Below are positions 39,354-47,321 of a DNA stretch of 58,929 nucleotides, piece by piece. The notes beneath the pieces were generated by a model. That model was not told the DNA's origin. It worked only from the letters and a program-made list of their open reading frames with translations, and ran no database searches. The DNA is from a virus. A program made the translations under genes and the position numbers. The stretch is from positions 1 to 58,929 of the IMG/VR virus record IMGVR_UViG_3300020400_000001, one strand, 5' to 3'. Numbering within the stretch: position 1 is the stretch's first letter; every line of letters begins with the position of its first letter.

Positions 39354-39365
39354 TCTAAATTAAAA

Positions 39366-39394
39366 TTGAATTACTGATAGCATTTCTCTACAAT
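39366..39394 (+). promoter_or_regulatory. Sigma-70-like promoter, leaderless start
   Basis: TTGAAT (39366-39371) and TACAAT (39389-39394) are exactly 17 bases apart. The ATG of the next gene at 39401 is 7 bases after the -10 box, so the transcript should begin at or within 1-2 bases of the start codon. Confidence 0.65.
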
Positions 39395-39400
39395 AGCATT

Positions 39401-39712
39401 ATGTATGCAGTTGTAAGACACACTTACGAATTAGATTTGCCTGAACCTTTTGTTAAATCTTCTCAAAAAAGTATAGGGAGATGGGTGCATAAGGTGTGGG
39501 TACATGACTCCGAGTTAGATGCGATTGCTCATGCGATTAAATTACTTGACGAACCTCTGTTGAAACATGATGAGTGGGCGATGGATATTGCTATAGAACA
39601 GTTAAAAAATAATAGGTTCTATCAGTTGGGTAAAGAAAGCGTAGCGATAGCAGAAGTAGAACCTTCGCCTGACATAGTGTACTTACATGATGACGATAAC
39701 AAAATTAATTGA
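39401..39712 (+). CDS. Early protein of unknown function (103 aa)
   Basis: Reads M-Y-A-V-V-R-H-T-Y-E-L-D-L and has a helix A-I-A-H-A-I-K-L-L. No family recognised. No ribosome site upstream is possible if transcription starts at the promoter mapped here, so a leaderless message is expected. It precedes the RHH gene by 9 bases. Confidence 0.65.
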   Translation: MYAVVRHTYELDLPEPFVKSSQKSIGRWVHKVWVHDSELDAIAHAIKLLDEPLLKHDEWAMDIAIEQLKNNRFYQLGKESVAIAEVEPSPDIVYLHDDDNKIN

Positions 39713-39721
39713 GGAGGCTAT

Positions 39722-40084
39722 ATGGCTGAGAAAAATTTATATATTAGGTGTGATGAAGAAACCTATGTGAAGGCAAGAGAGTTGGCACAAAAAAATCTTC
39801 GCTCTTTAAACAGACAAGTAATTCATTTAATCAATGAAGCTTATGATAGCGTTGTGAAATCAGAACCGCAGATTGCAGAACCACAACCTATCCAAGCAGA
39901 ACCACAACCTATCCAAGATGAAGAAGATGACAAGTATATTGATGGTGTTTTAAAAACAGATATATACAAATATAGAGACGATGTTCCTCGTGAAATCTTA
40001 GAAGAGTGGGAAAGTCAGGGTAAGCTTACTCAGTCAGGTTTAAAAAAGCTTTCTGAAATAAGGAAATTGGACTCGTCTGACTAA
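39722..40084 (+). CDS. Ribbon-helix-helix DNA-binding protein (120 aa)
   Basis: Residues 4-45 look like an Arc/MetJ fold: L-Y-I-R-C-D-E-E-T-Y-V-K-A-R-E-L-A (strand plus helix A) and R-S-L-N-R-Q-V-I-H-L-I-N-E-A-Y (helix B). A Pro/Gln tandem repeat follows (E-P-Q-P-I-Q-A then E-P-Q-P-I-Q-D). It may be the regulator that binds one of the repeated palindromes. Its 3' end overlaps the end of the minus-strand gene at 40026. Confidence 0.72.
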   Translation: MAEKNLYIRCDEETYVKARELAQKNLRSLNRQVIHLINEAYDSVVKSEPQIAEPQPIQAEPQPIQDEEDDKYIDGVLKTDIYKYRDDVPREILEEWESQGKLTQSGLKKLSEIRKLDSSD

Positions 40085-40550
40085 GATACCAAAAGTTTAG
40101 CATTGCATCTGAGCAATCAATCACACTATCAAGTTGCGACTGAGTAATCCTATCAGGGTTCTCAGTCATGACTTTCCAAAACTCTTTCTCCTTCTTACTT
40201 CCACAATCCTCAACCAATCTGTTTTGAACTTGGCTTAGTACAAGTGGTTTTGTATTGACGCTGGGAGAACTATTACTGGTAAATATTTTGTCAAGGTCGC
40301 CAGCCGAACTCTGTGGAAAAACTCCTGACCTAGAAATCAAACCTAAATATTTATCACAAACATTGTGTTGTTTCTCGTTGATTAGTTGTTCGGTATAAAG
40401 CTTGTCGATAATATGCTGGTCAAAGACTATGGCTCTACCAACCTTGGTATTGTCAATGCTTCTAACTTCTACCTTGTGTCTCAGATGTAGATAGGAATTT
40501 CCTACATCATTTACGATTAGAACTTCCTCAGAAATCCCAGTCGAAGTCAT
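40026..40550 (-). CDS. Hypothetical protein of the inverted replication island (174 aa)
   Basis: I choose the start at 40550 (M-T-S-T-G-I-S-E-E), which overlaps the primase-helicase by 23 bases; a longer frame would overlap by 56. It reads A-I-V-F-D-Q-H-I-I-D-K-L and W-K-V-M-T-E-N-P-D-R-I-T. No domain recognised. Copy 6 of the dispersed element is inside it. It converges on the RHH gene (59-base tail overlap). Confidence 0.6.
   Translation of the reverse strand: MTSTGISEEVLIVNDVGNSYLHLRHKVEVRSIDNTKVGRAIVFDQHIIDKLYTEQLINEKQHNVCDKYLGLISRSGVFPQSSAGDLDKIFTSNSSPSVNTKPLVLSQVQNRLVEDCGSKKEKEFWKVMTENPDRITQSQLDSVIDCSDAMLNFWYLSQTSPISLFQKAFLNLTE
40265..40292. repeat. Dispersed quasi-palindrome, copy 6, inside a coding region
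   Basis: CTATTACTGGTAAATATTTT, same orientation as copy 5; read on the minus strand as K-I-F-T-S-N-S-S. Confidence 0.85.
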
Positions 40551-42348
40551 CTTCTTGTTCTTCAATCTCTCCATACCTACCATTTACTGGATTATAATTA
40601 AGCTTAACACAGCCGAGTTTAGCGTTCCAATACCACCTTGCCTTGGTGCAATGTATTTCGACAGCCTCGTTGCCTCTATGGACTGCTAGGCAGACATCAG
40701 GCTTGGTACTCCATGCCATCGACTTAGCTATATCAAGCGGTGTTGGGTGTCCTACTTTTTCTTTGTTGAATGGTTTGCTCGGATGTGCCACGAACCAAAC
40801 CAAACAATCTGTTTGCTTGGCAAAGAGTTGCACCTTGCTCAACATATCGCTGACCATATCTGTTTCTAAAGCATAAGACTTATCGGTATGTATAAAGTTG
40901 AATGGGTCTATTACTAACATCCTACATCCCATCCTTTGGATACTTGCTTGTGCTTTATCAAGGATAGCTTCTATTGTCGGTAATCCTCCATCCAAATAAT
41001 CTTGGAACAATATGTGTTCCTCTATCCATGCGGAAGCATCATTCCTTTCTGCCTCTGTCATTCTTTCATTGTGTCCTTTGAAAAATGGCTTGCCAGTTAG
41101 TATCTGAGCGAGTTGCACGCTGTGAAATGAGGGCGGTTTTTCAAAGCTAGCATAACAAGTTTTCCAACCATACAGCTTGCCAGCATTGACTATCACTTGG
41201 TCGAGGAAAGCAGACTTCCCATGACCAGCCCATCCAGTCACGACATAAAGCTGACCAGTCTGAAGTGTGAACAAATCATCCAAGGACTTTATTCCAGTTG
41301 ATATACCTGAAGGCTTGCCATCTTTGTACAAACTCTCGAACTCATCTGAGTAATGCTTCATATTGTTCAATCCATGTAAAGGAATGGGTTCTGCATTGAG
41401 GACTTGCTTCCTCAGAGTTGCCTCGTCTGTATTGATAAGTAATTCATTGGCATCTTTGTATCCTTTGTAATCAACACGATAGCACTTTGCTTTCCCAATC
41501 CTTCTGCTCAATTCGTGAACCAAACAATCTCCAGCAGTATCAGTATCTGAGGCTAGTATTATCTTGTCATACTTGTCTAACAAATCTTTATCATTCCAAA
41601 CATACTTGAACCTACCATCTTCACTTGGGTCTACCTTCCCATCAGTAATCTTGTTAGGACTTCCATTTGGCACAGAGAAAACAGAGACATCCATATCTGC
41701 ATCCAAGAAAGCTTGCTTGATTGACAAGGCATCCATCTCTCCTTCTGTTATAACCAATCCCTCAATCCTTTTACTTTCGTCTCCTTCCTTTCCCCACAAT
41801 TTGCTAGCAGAATTTGTCCACCAAAAGTCTTTCTTGCCATTGGCTGTACGCCATTTACAAGCAGAAACTTTTCCGTTTTCCCAGTATGGAAAACCTATTA
41901 CCAGTAAATGTTTTGTCTCCTCCCAGACACAATCCATTTTTTTGGCGGTATCTAAATCAATCTTTCTATTGCCCAACCATTGTTCAATCTTCTGCTCGCA
42001 CTCCGATAGCTTCTCTTCTTTTATTGTGCCTATAGATATGCTTCCTCCTTTGGAACTCATGATACTTAAACTACCACTTGTTGTTAGTGTGGCTGATGTT
42101 GTTGAGTCGCTTACTATTTCCATACTTCTTTCTCCTTTTCTAGATATGCCTCCCTTGATATTACAATGATGGCAGTAATAGGTAATCATATCTATGCTAA
42201 TGTTCACACTCAAAGGTGTGTCCTTTTTGTTTTTCTTTCTTTGGCTGGAACAGTTAGGGCAAATGATTTTGTATTGACCTACCTTCAGACCTGATGTCCT
42301 TGGGTTGCTATCAATATGCTGGCGAATTTCTTTCTTTTCCATTCTCAC
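40528..42348 (-). CDS. DNA primase-helicase, T7 gp4-like (606 aa)
   Basis: It unwinds DNA and makes primers. Zinc-finger cysteines are C30, C33, C59 and C62 (C-P-N-C, C-H-H-C). The Toprim region has V-I-T-E-G-E-M-D-A and A-S-D-T-D-T-A-G-D. The RecA-like helicase has Walker A G-W-A-G-H-G-K-S (about residue 377) and Walker B M-L-V-I-D-P-F-N. GGAGAG lies upstream of the start. It is on the minus strand, against the early arm around it, and is the only replisome enzyme seen. Confidence 0.93.
   Translation of the reverse strand: MRMEKKEIRQHIDSNPRTSGLKVGQYKIICPNCSSQRKKNKKDTPLSVNISIDMITYYCHHCNIKGGISRKGERSMEIVSDSTTSATLTTSGSLSIMSSKGGSISIGTIKEEKLSECEQKIEQWLGNRKIDLDTAKKMDCVWEETKHLLVIGFPYWENGKVSACKWRTANGKKDFWWTNSASKLWGKEGDESKRIEGLVITEGEMDALSIKQAFLDADMDVSVFSVPNGSPNKITDGKVDPSEDGRFKYVWNDKDLLDKYDKIILASDTDTAGDCLVHELSRRIGKAKCYRVDYKGYKDANELLINTDEATLRKQVLNAEPIPLHGLNNMKHYSDEFESLYKDGKPSGISTGIKSLDDLFTLQTGQLYVVTGWAGHGKSAFLDQVIVNAGKLYGWKTCYASFEKPPSFHSVQLAQILTGKPFFKGHNERMTEAERNDASAWIEEHILFQDYLDGGLPTIEAILDKAQASIQRMGCRMLVIDPFNFIHTDKSYALETDMVSDMLSKVQLFAKQTDCLVWFVAHPSKPFNKEKVGHPTPLDIAKSMAWSTKPDVCLAVHRGNEAVEIHCTKARWYWNAKLGCVKLNYNPVNGRYGEIEEQEDDFDWDF
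41889..41917. repeat. Dispersed quasi-palindrome, copy 7, inside primase-helicase
   Basis: CTATTACCAGTAAATGTTTT, a variant lying in coding DNA; read on the minus strand as K-H-L-L-V-I-G-F. Part of the match may reflect protein sequence alone. Confidence 0.6.
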
Positions 42349-42351
42349 TCT

Positions 42352-42404
42352 CCTATATACTTACTATGTATATACTTACTAAAATACTTACTAAGTACCT
42401 ACTA
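42352..42404 (-). repeat. Iteron-like direct repeats upstream of primase-helicase
   Basis: On the minus strand four units appear in a row: TAGTAGGTACT, TAGTAAGTATTT, TAGTAAGTATATACA and TAGTAAGTATATAGG. They directly precede the ribosome site of the primase-helicase. Spaced direct repeats of this kind are common initiator or regulator sites. Confidence 0.6.
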
Positions 42405-42653
42405 CCACTTACTATCTACCATGCGATTGATTTCATTCGCAAGAATTTTTCTAGACACAAGCGGATAATCATAAAGGTTCTTAACAGCCTCCAAGATATT
42501 CTCAGAATTAATCTCATACCTCATGCAGAGTTTCTTGAAAGACTCTGACTGGAAATACTCAATAGCTTCTGTGGAAATATCTAGGTTTTTGGAAGCGATG
42601 TCTCGTATTGCTTGTTGCAAAATTTTTTTATCGAGATGCTTACCAAAATCCAT
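42402..42653 (-). CDS. Small helical protein upstream of primase-helicase (83 aa)
   Basis: The ATG at 42653 gives M-D-F-G-K-H-L-D-K-K; an upstream TTG start at 42689 would add 12 residues. Helices L-Q-Q-A-I-R-D-I-A and L-E-A-V-K-N-L-Y are clear. Its last codons are part of the iteron-like tract. It may be a DNA-binding or replication accessory protein, but the family is unknown. Confidence 0.58.
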   Translation of the reverse strand: MDFGKHLDKKILQQAIRDIASKNLDISTEAIEYFQSESFKKLCMRYEINSENILEAVKNLYDYPLVSRKILANEINRMVDSKW

Positions 42654-42754
42654 GAGAGGCAGTATAAATTTTTTTTTACTTTTTTTCAAACTTTACCGCC
42701 ACACTTCTCATTTTTCGTGTATAGTATAGGAATATTATATACACATTAACTACT

Positions 42755-43006
42755 ATGAAATACGAAATTGAAAAAGATGTGCCGATGCCTGAGCGTAATT
42801 TGAGAGGGAAACCTATCAAGTACGACTTGCCTCTTATCCAAATGGATAAGGGAGACCATATCTTTATCAAGATTAGTAAGTCTAAGATTGATAAGGAAAT
42901 CAAGATAATAAGAAACGCTGTTCATAGGTTTAAATCTGTGCGACTCGATATGTCGTTCTCTGTTATTAAGATGAAAGGTGGTGTTGGTATATGGCGAACT
43001 AACTAA
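42755..43006 (+). CDS. Small early protein (83 aa)
   Basis: The layout M-K-Y-E-I-E-K-D-V-P-M-P, Y-D-L-P-L-I-Q-M-D-K-G-D and a C-terminal G-V-G-I-W-R-T is common among small proteins of marine phages. Function unknown. It restarts rightward transcription after the inverted island; an AT-rich promoter-like region lies at 42715-42740, without a clear -35 box. Confidence 0.65.
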   Translation: MKYEIEKDVPMPERNLRGKPIKYDLPLIQMDKGDHIFIKISKSKIDKEIKIIRNAVHRFKSVRLDMSFSVIKMKGGVGIWRTN

Positions 43007-43025
43007 CTTTATAAGGGAGGCTAAA

Positions 43026-43844
43026 TTGGAAACAAATCAAATCAAAAATGGTCAGATGTTTCAGAAAGTAAATGAGACAGACCGCAATGGTGGTGGTGGA
43101 CTATACGAAGTATTGGACATTACTGTAAATAAAATCAGAGACTATGAAGTAGGAGTAGCTATCATTGGTAAGGTAGGCACTACTGACACTATGGCTGTCC
43201 AGCTATCTGACCTGACTAATCACAGACAGTTTAGATTTAAAGGCGAGGCATCTTTAGAAGTCATCAAAGTACATAGACTTAAGTATGCAGATGGCACGAT
43301 AGACATTCTCTCAGAGAAACTCTTGAGTACATCGAAGGTTGATAATGTAAAAGAAGTTATCAATGCTGAGGCTGAGAAGAAATCTAGACCAGTCACAGTT
43401 TATAATATTACAAACAACCAGCGAGACACAGCCATGTCGAAAGCCTTCGCAGATGCAGAGGTCAAGAAATCCAAGGCTGTTGAGAAGCAAGAGCAACCTG
43501 AAGAAAAGGATGCAGAAGTTGTTTTGACTTTCGATTGCAAATCGATAGCGTTCTGTACTTATCATGACCTTCATGTCATAGGTCAATTCTTGAAGGGTCA
43601 TCCTGACAGAATGACTAACTGCCATACTAGGTTTAAAAATGCTTCTAGCAAGATTGCACACCAGCAAACTCTTGATAGGTTTAGGGATGGCAACATAAGT
43701 CTCAGGGATTTAAGAAGATACTCGCACAGCACTACAAGAAACTTAGGCTCTACTCTAAGCTTGGCTGGAGTTGTGACTAGGATAGCTAAAGCAGTTGTAC
43801 AGCTTGGCACTCCTATAGAGAAGAAAGACTTCGGAGTTGAATGA
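43026..43844 (+). CDS. Early protein with likely TTG start (272 aa)
   Basis: An ATG at 42978 lies inside the previous gene and would be a poor start. A TTG at 43026 has AAGGGAGG five bases upstream and gives (M)-E-T-N-Q-I-K-N-G. No catalytic motif is visible; a C-terminal R-F-R-D-G-N-I-S-L-R-D-L-R is basic. It could be a DNA-binding early protein. It overlaps the next gene by 4 bases. Confidence 0.65.
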   Translation: METNQIKNGQMFQKVNETDRNGGGGLYEVLDITVNKIRDYEVGVAIIGKVGTTDTMAVQLSDLTNHRQFRFKGEASLEVIKVHRLKYADGTIDILSEKLLSTSKVDNVKEVINAEAEKKSRPVTVYNITNNQRDTAMSKAFADAEVKKSKAVEKQEQPEEKDAEVVLTFDCKSIAFCTYHDLHVIGQFLKGHPDRMTNCHTRFKNASSKIAHQQTLDRFRDGNISLRDLRRYSHSTTRNLGSTLSLAGVVTRIAKAVVQLGTPIEKKDFGVE

Positions 43845-44155
43845 TGGGAGGATATGGCGAAAGATATGATGACTTGGGCGAAAGACAAGTCTCTCGTTGC
43901 ATCAAGGTCATTCAAAGAATTAGGAAGAAGAACAGACCTTTATTTGCTGAGGACTTCTATACTCTTGACGACAAGGTCAAGGATATAGTTAAGGAAACCG
44001 ATAGGCTAAGGAGAAGGATAGAAAGACTTGAAACCAAACGAGCAGAGTTGAGGGCGGACTTCAACCTCAGATGGTTCGGTGTAAAGTATTCTCCTTCTAC
44101 TTGGACATATTGGGCGGAAGCGATTAGAAGGTTCTTTTCTTTGCCACAAGATTAA
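43841..44155 (+). CDS. Early coiled-coil protein (104 aa)
   Basis: Basic helix R-L-R-R-R-I-E-R-L-E-T-K-R-A-E-L-R and Y-G-E-R-Y-D-D-L-G near the start. It begins ATGATGG on the previous stop and ends on the next start (TAATG). It is the gene directly before the exonuclease. Function unknown. Confidence 0.65.
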   Translation: MMGGYGERYDDLGERQVSRCIKVIQRIRKKNRPLFAEDFYTLDDKVKDIVKETDRLRRRIERLETKRAELRADFNLRWFGVKYSPSTWTYWAEAIRRFFSLPQD

Positions 44156-45045
44156 TGAAGTACACTAATAAGAATAACTTGCCTGAAGAGATTGTTCGTG
44201 CTGTCCAGCAAGATACATACTCTAAGGGCAAAGCTTCTATTAGTGTGACTGGATTACTCTCTGCACCTCGACCTAATATCTTGGCGAGAGAACATCACAG
44301 CGAATTAGTTGTTGATGTATCAGACGAGATATGGAAGATATTAGGAACAGCTTCGCACTACATAATGGAACAAGCAAACATCGGTCACGAAGGAACGATA
44401 ACCGAAGAGCGTTTGTACTGGAATGTGCGAGGCTGGACTATCTCAGGACAGTTTGACTCGATGTCATTGAAAGACTCTACTCTTAGAGATTTGAAGGTCA
44501 CTTCCTCATGGACTGTGATGCACGCTCTGAAGGAAGGGAAGATTGAATGGGAACAACAGTTGAATTGTTATGCTTGGTTGTACAAGAAAAATCACAACAA
44601 GGATGTTGAGAAGTTGGAGATTATAACTATCAATAGAGATTGGTCTGAAAGACAGAAGCAGAGAAGCGGTGGGGATTATCCTGATGCTCAGGTATCAGTA
44701 ATACCTATCAAGCTTTGGACTGAAGAAGAGCAAGAAGAATTCATTGTGTCTAGAGTCAAGGCACATCAAGAGGCAGATGCTGACTATCTTATTAGTAAGG
44801 AGTTGCCCTTGTGTACTGACGAGGAACGATGGAAACAAGCTGACTCTTACAGAGTATTAAAGAAAAACAGAGTACGAGCAATTCGTATTCTGAATACCGA
44901 GGAGGAAGTGAACGATTTTATTAACGAACAAAACGATAAAGATTTGTATGTGGACTTTGTCAAAGGCGAGAGTCGTAAGTGTAAAGACTACTGCAATGTC
45001 TCACAGTTTTGTAATCAATACGCTATGGAGGTAGCCGATGGATGA
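44155..45045 (+). CDS. PD-(D/E)XK exonuclease, RecB/Cas4-like (296 aa)
   Basis: Catalytic layout: H68 (T-A-S-H-Y-I), D101 (S-G-Q-F-D-S), D112-L-K114 (R-D-L-K-V-T-S) and Q135-x3-Y139 (Q-L-N-C-Y). Cysteines in P-L-C-T-D-E-E and the C-terminal C-K-D-Y-C-x5-C could hold a 4Fe-4S cluster, as in Cas4 or AddB. With the DUF1071-like annealing protein at 45417 it forms an exonuclease/annealing pair for recombination. Confidence 0.85.
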   Translation: MKYTNKNNLPEEIVRAVQQDTYSKGKASISVTGLLSAPRPNILAREHHSELVVDVSDEIWKILGTASHYIMEQANIGHEGTITEERLYWNVRGWTISGQFDSMSLKDSTLRDLKVTSSWTVMHALKEGKIEWEQQLNCYAWLYKKNHNKDVEKLEIITINRDWSERQKQRSGGDYPDAQVSVIPIKLWTEEEQEEFIVSRVKAHQEADADYLISKELPLCTDEERWKQADSYRVLKKNRVRAIRILNTEEEVNDFINEQNDKDLYVDFVKGESRKCKDYCNVSQFCNQYAMEVADG

Positions 45046-45424
45046 AAATATAACTGGTAATATTTACCTAATCACCACGACTTGTCGTGATGGTTTTCAC
45101 GAATACTATGACAAAGCAATGGTGTCTAGTAAATACAAATGGGGAGAACATCCCAAGGCTGAGGATGATGTGACTGAGCAATGTTATCTTTCTTGGAACT
45201 ACTCAAGTTGTCAGGATGCTGACAATCAGAACTGGTACACAGATGGAAACAGACTAATCAGAATTGACGAGGTTAGAAAACTTAAGAAGTCTGAAGCTAA
45301 GGTTATGCAGAAGCATGGAGTTGCTTATTGCTATGACCTTGATGACATCATACGAGGACAGTTGCCTGACCTAGAGGCATACTGGAATGAGCAAATGGAA
45401 ATGGAGGCAAATGCAAATGTCTGA
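45038..45424 (+). CDS. Early protein between exonuclease and annealing protein (128 aa)
   Basis: Its first residues, M-D-E-N-I-T-G-N-I-Y, come from copy 8 of the dispersed element. Other features: W-N-Y-S-S-C-Q-D-A-D and Y-D-L-D-D-I-I-R. GGAGG lies 7-8 bases before the ATG. Overlaps both neighbours by 8 bases. No recognised domain. Confidence 0.65.
   Translation: MDENITGNIYLITTTCRDGFHEYYDKAMVSSKYKWGEHPKAEDDVTEQCYLSWNYSSCQDADNQNWYTDGNRLIRIDEVRKLKKSEAKVMQKHGVAYCYDLDDIIRGQLPDLEAYWNEQMEMEANANV
45044..45068. repeat. Dispersed quasi-palindrome, copy 8, at a gene start
   Basis: GAAAATATAACTGGTAATAT, overlapping codons 3-10 of the gene at 45038. Confidence 0.8.
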
Positions 45425-46097
45425 CTATAAAGAAATATGGGAGACATTGTCTCAAGTAGATGTCTCAGAATATGTGGAAGAGAAGATGAACTTGTCTTAT
45501 CTTTCATGGAGTAGGGCATGGTACTTACTTTGTCAGAATTATCCTGATGCTAAGTATTTGTATCATGAGCCGAAGAAATTTGAGGATGGCACTTTAGAAG
45601 TTGCTGTCACTATAACCATTGGCGAGTGTAGTCGTTCTGCTACCTTGCCAGTTATGGACTACAAGAACAATAGCATAATCAATCCTGATAGTAGGCAAAT
45701 CAACGACAATAAACAGAGATGTTTTACGAAGGCGATTGCCATGTTCGGATTGGGTATATCATTGTATATGGGTTTCTCGGATGACTTGCCTGACGAAAGC
45801 AAGGACAAGAAGTCTGAGGAAGTAAAAAAGAAAACAGCTAAGAAGGTTGTCAAGATGAAAGAAGAACAGCCTCAGAAAGAAGAAGAGCCAGCTTATGATG
45901 AAGCTTGGGCGGAAGCTTTCGTTGAGGGAATGTCTTTGATTATCACAGCTTTTGATAACACCGAAGAACTCAGGTCGAACTACAAGTCTAATGCAAAGCA
46001 TATCGCTGTATTGGGCGAGAAGTTTCCTGACCACAAGGAAAAGTTAGATACGCTGTTCACAGATAAAGCCGAAGAACTTAACAAGAAGGAGGGTTAA
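45417..46097 (+). CDS. Single-strand annealing protein, Sak/DUF1071-like (226 aa)
   Basis: The N-terminal half carries the family pattern: L-S-Y-L-S-W-S-R-A-W-Y-L-L, Y-P-D-A-K-Y, the strand L-P-V-M-D-Y-K-N-N and the closing I-N-D-N-K-Q-R-C-F-T-K-A-I-A-M-F-G-L-G. A Lys/Glu-rich linker follows, then a C-terminal helix domain. It would anneal ssDNA made by the exonuclease at 44155. Start at 45417 (ATGTCTGA overlap) is preferred; 45411 is also possible. Confidence 0.83.
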   Translation: MSDYKEIWETLSQVDVSEYVEEKMNLSYLSWSRAWYLLCQNYPDAKYLYHEPKKFEDGTLEVAVTITIGECSRSATLPVMDYKNNSIINPDSRQINDNKQRCFTKAIAMFGLGISLYMGFSDDLPDESKDKKSEEVKKKTAKKVVKMKEEQPQKEEEPAYDEAWAEAFVEGMSLIITAFDNTEELRSNYKSNAKHIAVLGEKFPDHKEKLDTLFTDKAEELNKKEG

Positions 46098-46098
46098 T

Positions 46099-46419
46099 AT
46101 GGCAGACGAAAGACCGCAAAGCGATGGTGCAATCTATCAGAACAATTTCAAAAAGACTGATAAACAGCCTGATTGGACTGGGAAGATTGAGATACACAGA
46201 GACACTCTGAAAGAGTTGGTAGAGAAAGTTAAGACTGGAGAACCAGCAGAACTCAGAGTAGCTTTATGGGATAGGACTAGTAAGAATGGCAACGACTACA
46301 AGTATGCTCGTCTTGATATTCCTATGAAACAAAATACTGAGACTAAAGCTGAAGAGCCGAAGCCTGAAGAGGAGAAGCGAACTCATCCAGTCTTGGAAGA
46401 TATTGATGTGCCATTCTAG
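46099..46419 (+). CDS. SSB-like small protein (106 aa)
   Basis: Beta-rich core (W-T-G-K-I-E-I-H, E-L-R-V-A-L-W-D-R-T and Y-A-R-L-D-I-P) and an acidic tail ending E-D-I-D-V-P-F. That ending resembles the protein-binding tip of bacterial SSB (D-D-I-P-F). Placement after the annealing protein supports an ssDNA-binding role. It does not show a clear full OB-fold by eye. Confidence 0.6.
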   Translation: MADERPQSDGAIYQNNFKKTDKQPDWTGKIEIHRDTLKELVEKVKTGEPAELRVALWDRTSKNGNDYKYARLDIPMKQNTETKAEEPKPEEEKRTHPVLEDIDVPF

Positions 46420-46424
46420 TTGTT

Positions 46425-46640
46425 ATGGAATTTGAGTATGACAGCAAGATAGGTTTTGAAGAGAACTTCAAGCTTTGGTACAACGAGAACTCTAGGGAAA
46501 GGAGGGCATATAACCAAGAGCCTCATCCTTTTCCTATTGGCAAAAGGATTTTCACAGAACTCTATGGTAATAGAATTCTTGAAAAGAAAAACTTAACTAA
46601 TTTTTTTGGAGGTGCAGATGGCACAGAAACAGAGAAGTAA
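46425..46640 (+). CDS. Small early protein (71 aa)
   Basis: Reads M-E-F-E-Y-D-S-K-I-G and has F-P-I-G-K-R-I-F-T-E-L-Y in the middle. No clear ribosome site. The end overlaps the next gene by 23 bases. Unknown function. Confidence 0.55.
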   Translation: MEFEYDSKIGFEENFKLWYNENSRERRAYNQEPHPFPIGKRIFTELYGNRILEKKNLTNFFGGADGTETEK

Positions 46641-46899
46641 TCTACCATCATACGATGGCTATCATAAGATATTCGATAGGATATATGGGATAGTAGAAAG
46701 GAGATTTGAATTTGAGGTTCATGAAGTTTTAGAAACTGTATTCAATGAACTGGAAAAGAAAGAAGAACCTAGCTACTCAGCAATCAAGGATATGATGGAT
46801 GCACTTAAGCAAAGGACTATCAGAGAACTTCAAGACTTTGAATGTGAGATAGGAGAATTGCTTGAAGGCAGAGCATCAATGGGGGTCGATGATGGATAA
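46618..46899 (+). CDS. Small helical early protein (93 aa)
   Basis: GGAGGTGCAG gives a strong start at 46618 (M-A-Q-K-Q-R-S-N). Helices F-E-V-H-E-V-L-E-T-V-F-N-E-L and D-M-M-D-A-L-K-Q-R-T-I follow. Function unknown. Confidence 0.65.
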   Translation: MAQKQRSNLPSYDGYHKIFDRIYGIVERRFEFEVHEVLETVFNELEKKEEPSYSAIKDMMDALKQRTIRELQDFECEIGELLEGRASMGVDDG

Positions 46900-47032
46900 G
46901 ACATTTATAGTGAAGGGAAGTTTTGAGTTTGAAGTAGAAGCTGAAACTTATGAAGATGCGATTGAAGAAACTAACGACAAACTAAATCTATCTAACATTG
47001 AATTTGAAGTTGAGGAGGTAGGGAATGAGTAA
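46892..47032 (+). CDS. Very small acidic protein (46 aa)
   Basis: Starts M-D-K-T-F-I-V-K-G-S and consists of a strand, F-E-F-E-V-E-A-E-T, then a helix, Y-E-D-A-I-E-E-T-N. It overlaps both neighbours by 8 bases. The strand plus E-x-x-x-D-A helix is also present in the products of 47025 and 48927, so these may be one small family. Confidence 0.6.
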   Translation: MDKTFIVKGSFEFEVEAETYEDAIEETNDKLNLSNIEFEVEEVGNE

Positions 47033-47297
47033 AGGACTTTACACATTTGAGCAATCTATCAATAGGATTGAAGAGATAACAGTTGAAGCTGAAAGTCTTG
47101 AAGATGCTAGAAGGCAAGTAGACCTAGCTGATGATGAACAATGGGAAGTTGTCTATAGCGAAGGAGTTGATTTGGTTTGTGTCTGTACACCAGCCATGAG
47201 AGACGAGATAGAAGATGCAGAAATTGTCGAAGAGAACGCTGACAAATATCAAGCTATCAAATCTGACAACGCAGATTTTTTCACGCAGAAACTTTGA
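47025..47297 (+). CDS. Small acidic early protein (90 aa)
   Basis: GGAGGTAGGGA gives the start. I-T-V-E-A-E-S-L-E-D-A-R-R-Q-V-D fits the strand-helix pattern of the 46892 and 48927 products. The stop lies inside copy 9 of the dispersed element. Unknown function; strong negative charge. Confidence 0.65.
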   Translation: MSKGLYTFEQSINRIEEITVEAESLEDARRQVDLADDEQWEVVYSEGVDLVCVCTPAMRDEIEDAEIVEENADKYQAIKSDNADFFTQKL

Positions 47298-47310
47298 CCA
47301 GTAATATTTT
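47288..47310. repeat. Dispersed quasi-palindrome, copy 9 (inverted)
   Basis: Minus-strand AAAATATTACTGGTCAAAGT. It spans the end of one gene and the spacer before the next ribosome site. Confidence 0.8.
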
Positions 47311-47321
47311 ATGGAGAAGCT

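Larger units (their letters stand above)
39005..39365. other. Non-coding origin-like region
   Basis: About 360 bases without a gene. In order it holds copy 5 of the dispersed element (39023-39050), three DnaA-box-like sites (39096-39127), a terminator (39229-39261) and a long hairpin GAGGAGGTACTAG/CTAGTGCCTCCTC (39308-39353). On the minus strand a TTTTAACTTTC plus GGAGGTG string like that of the ribozyme leaders occurs near 39200-39228, but no gene follows it. Confidence 0.6.

Noticed and set aside
43395-43415. ATAATATTACAAAC as another dispersed element
   Set aside because: It lacks the right arm and the central ACTGGT.
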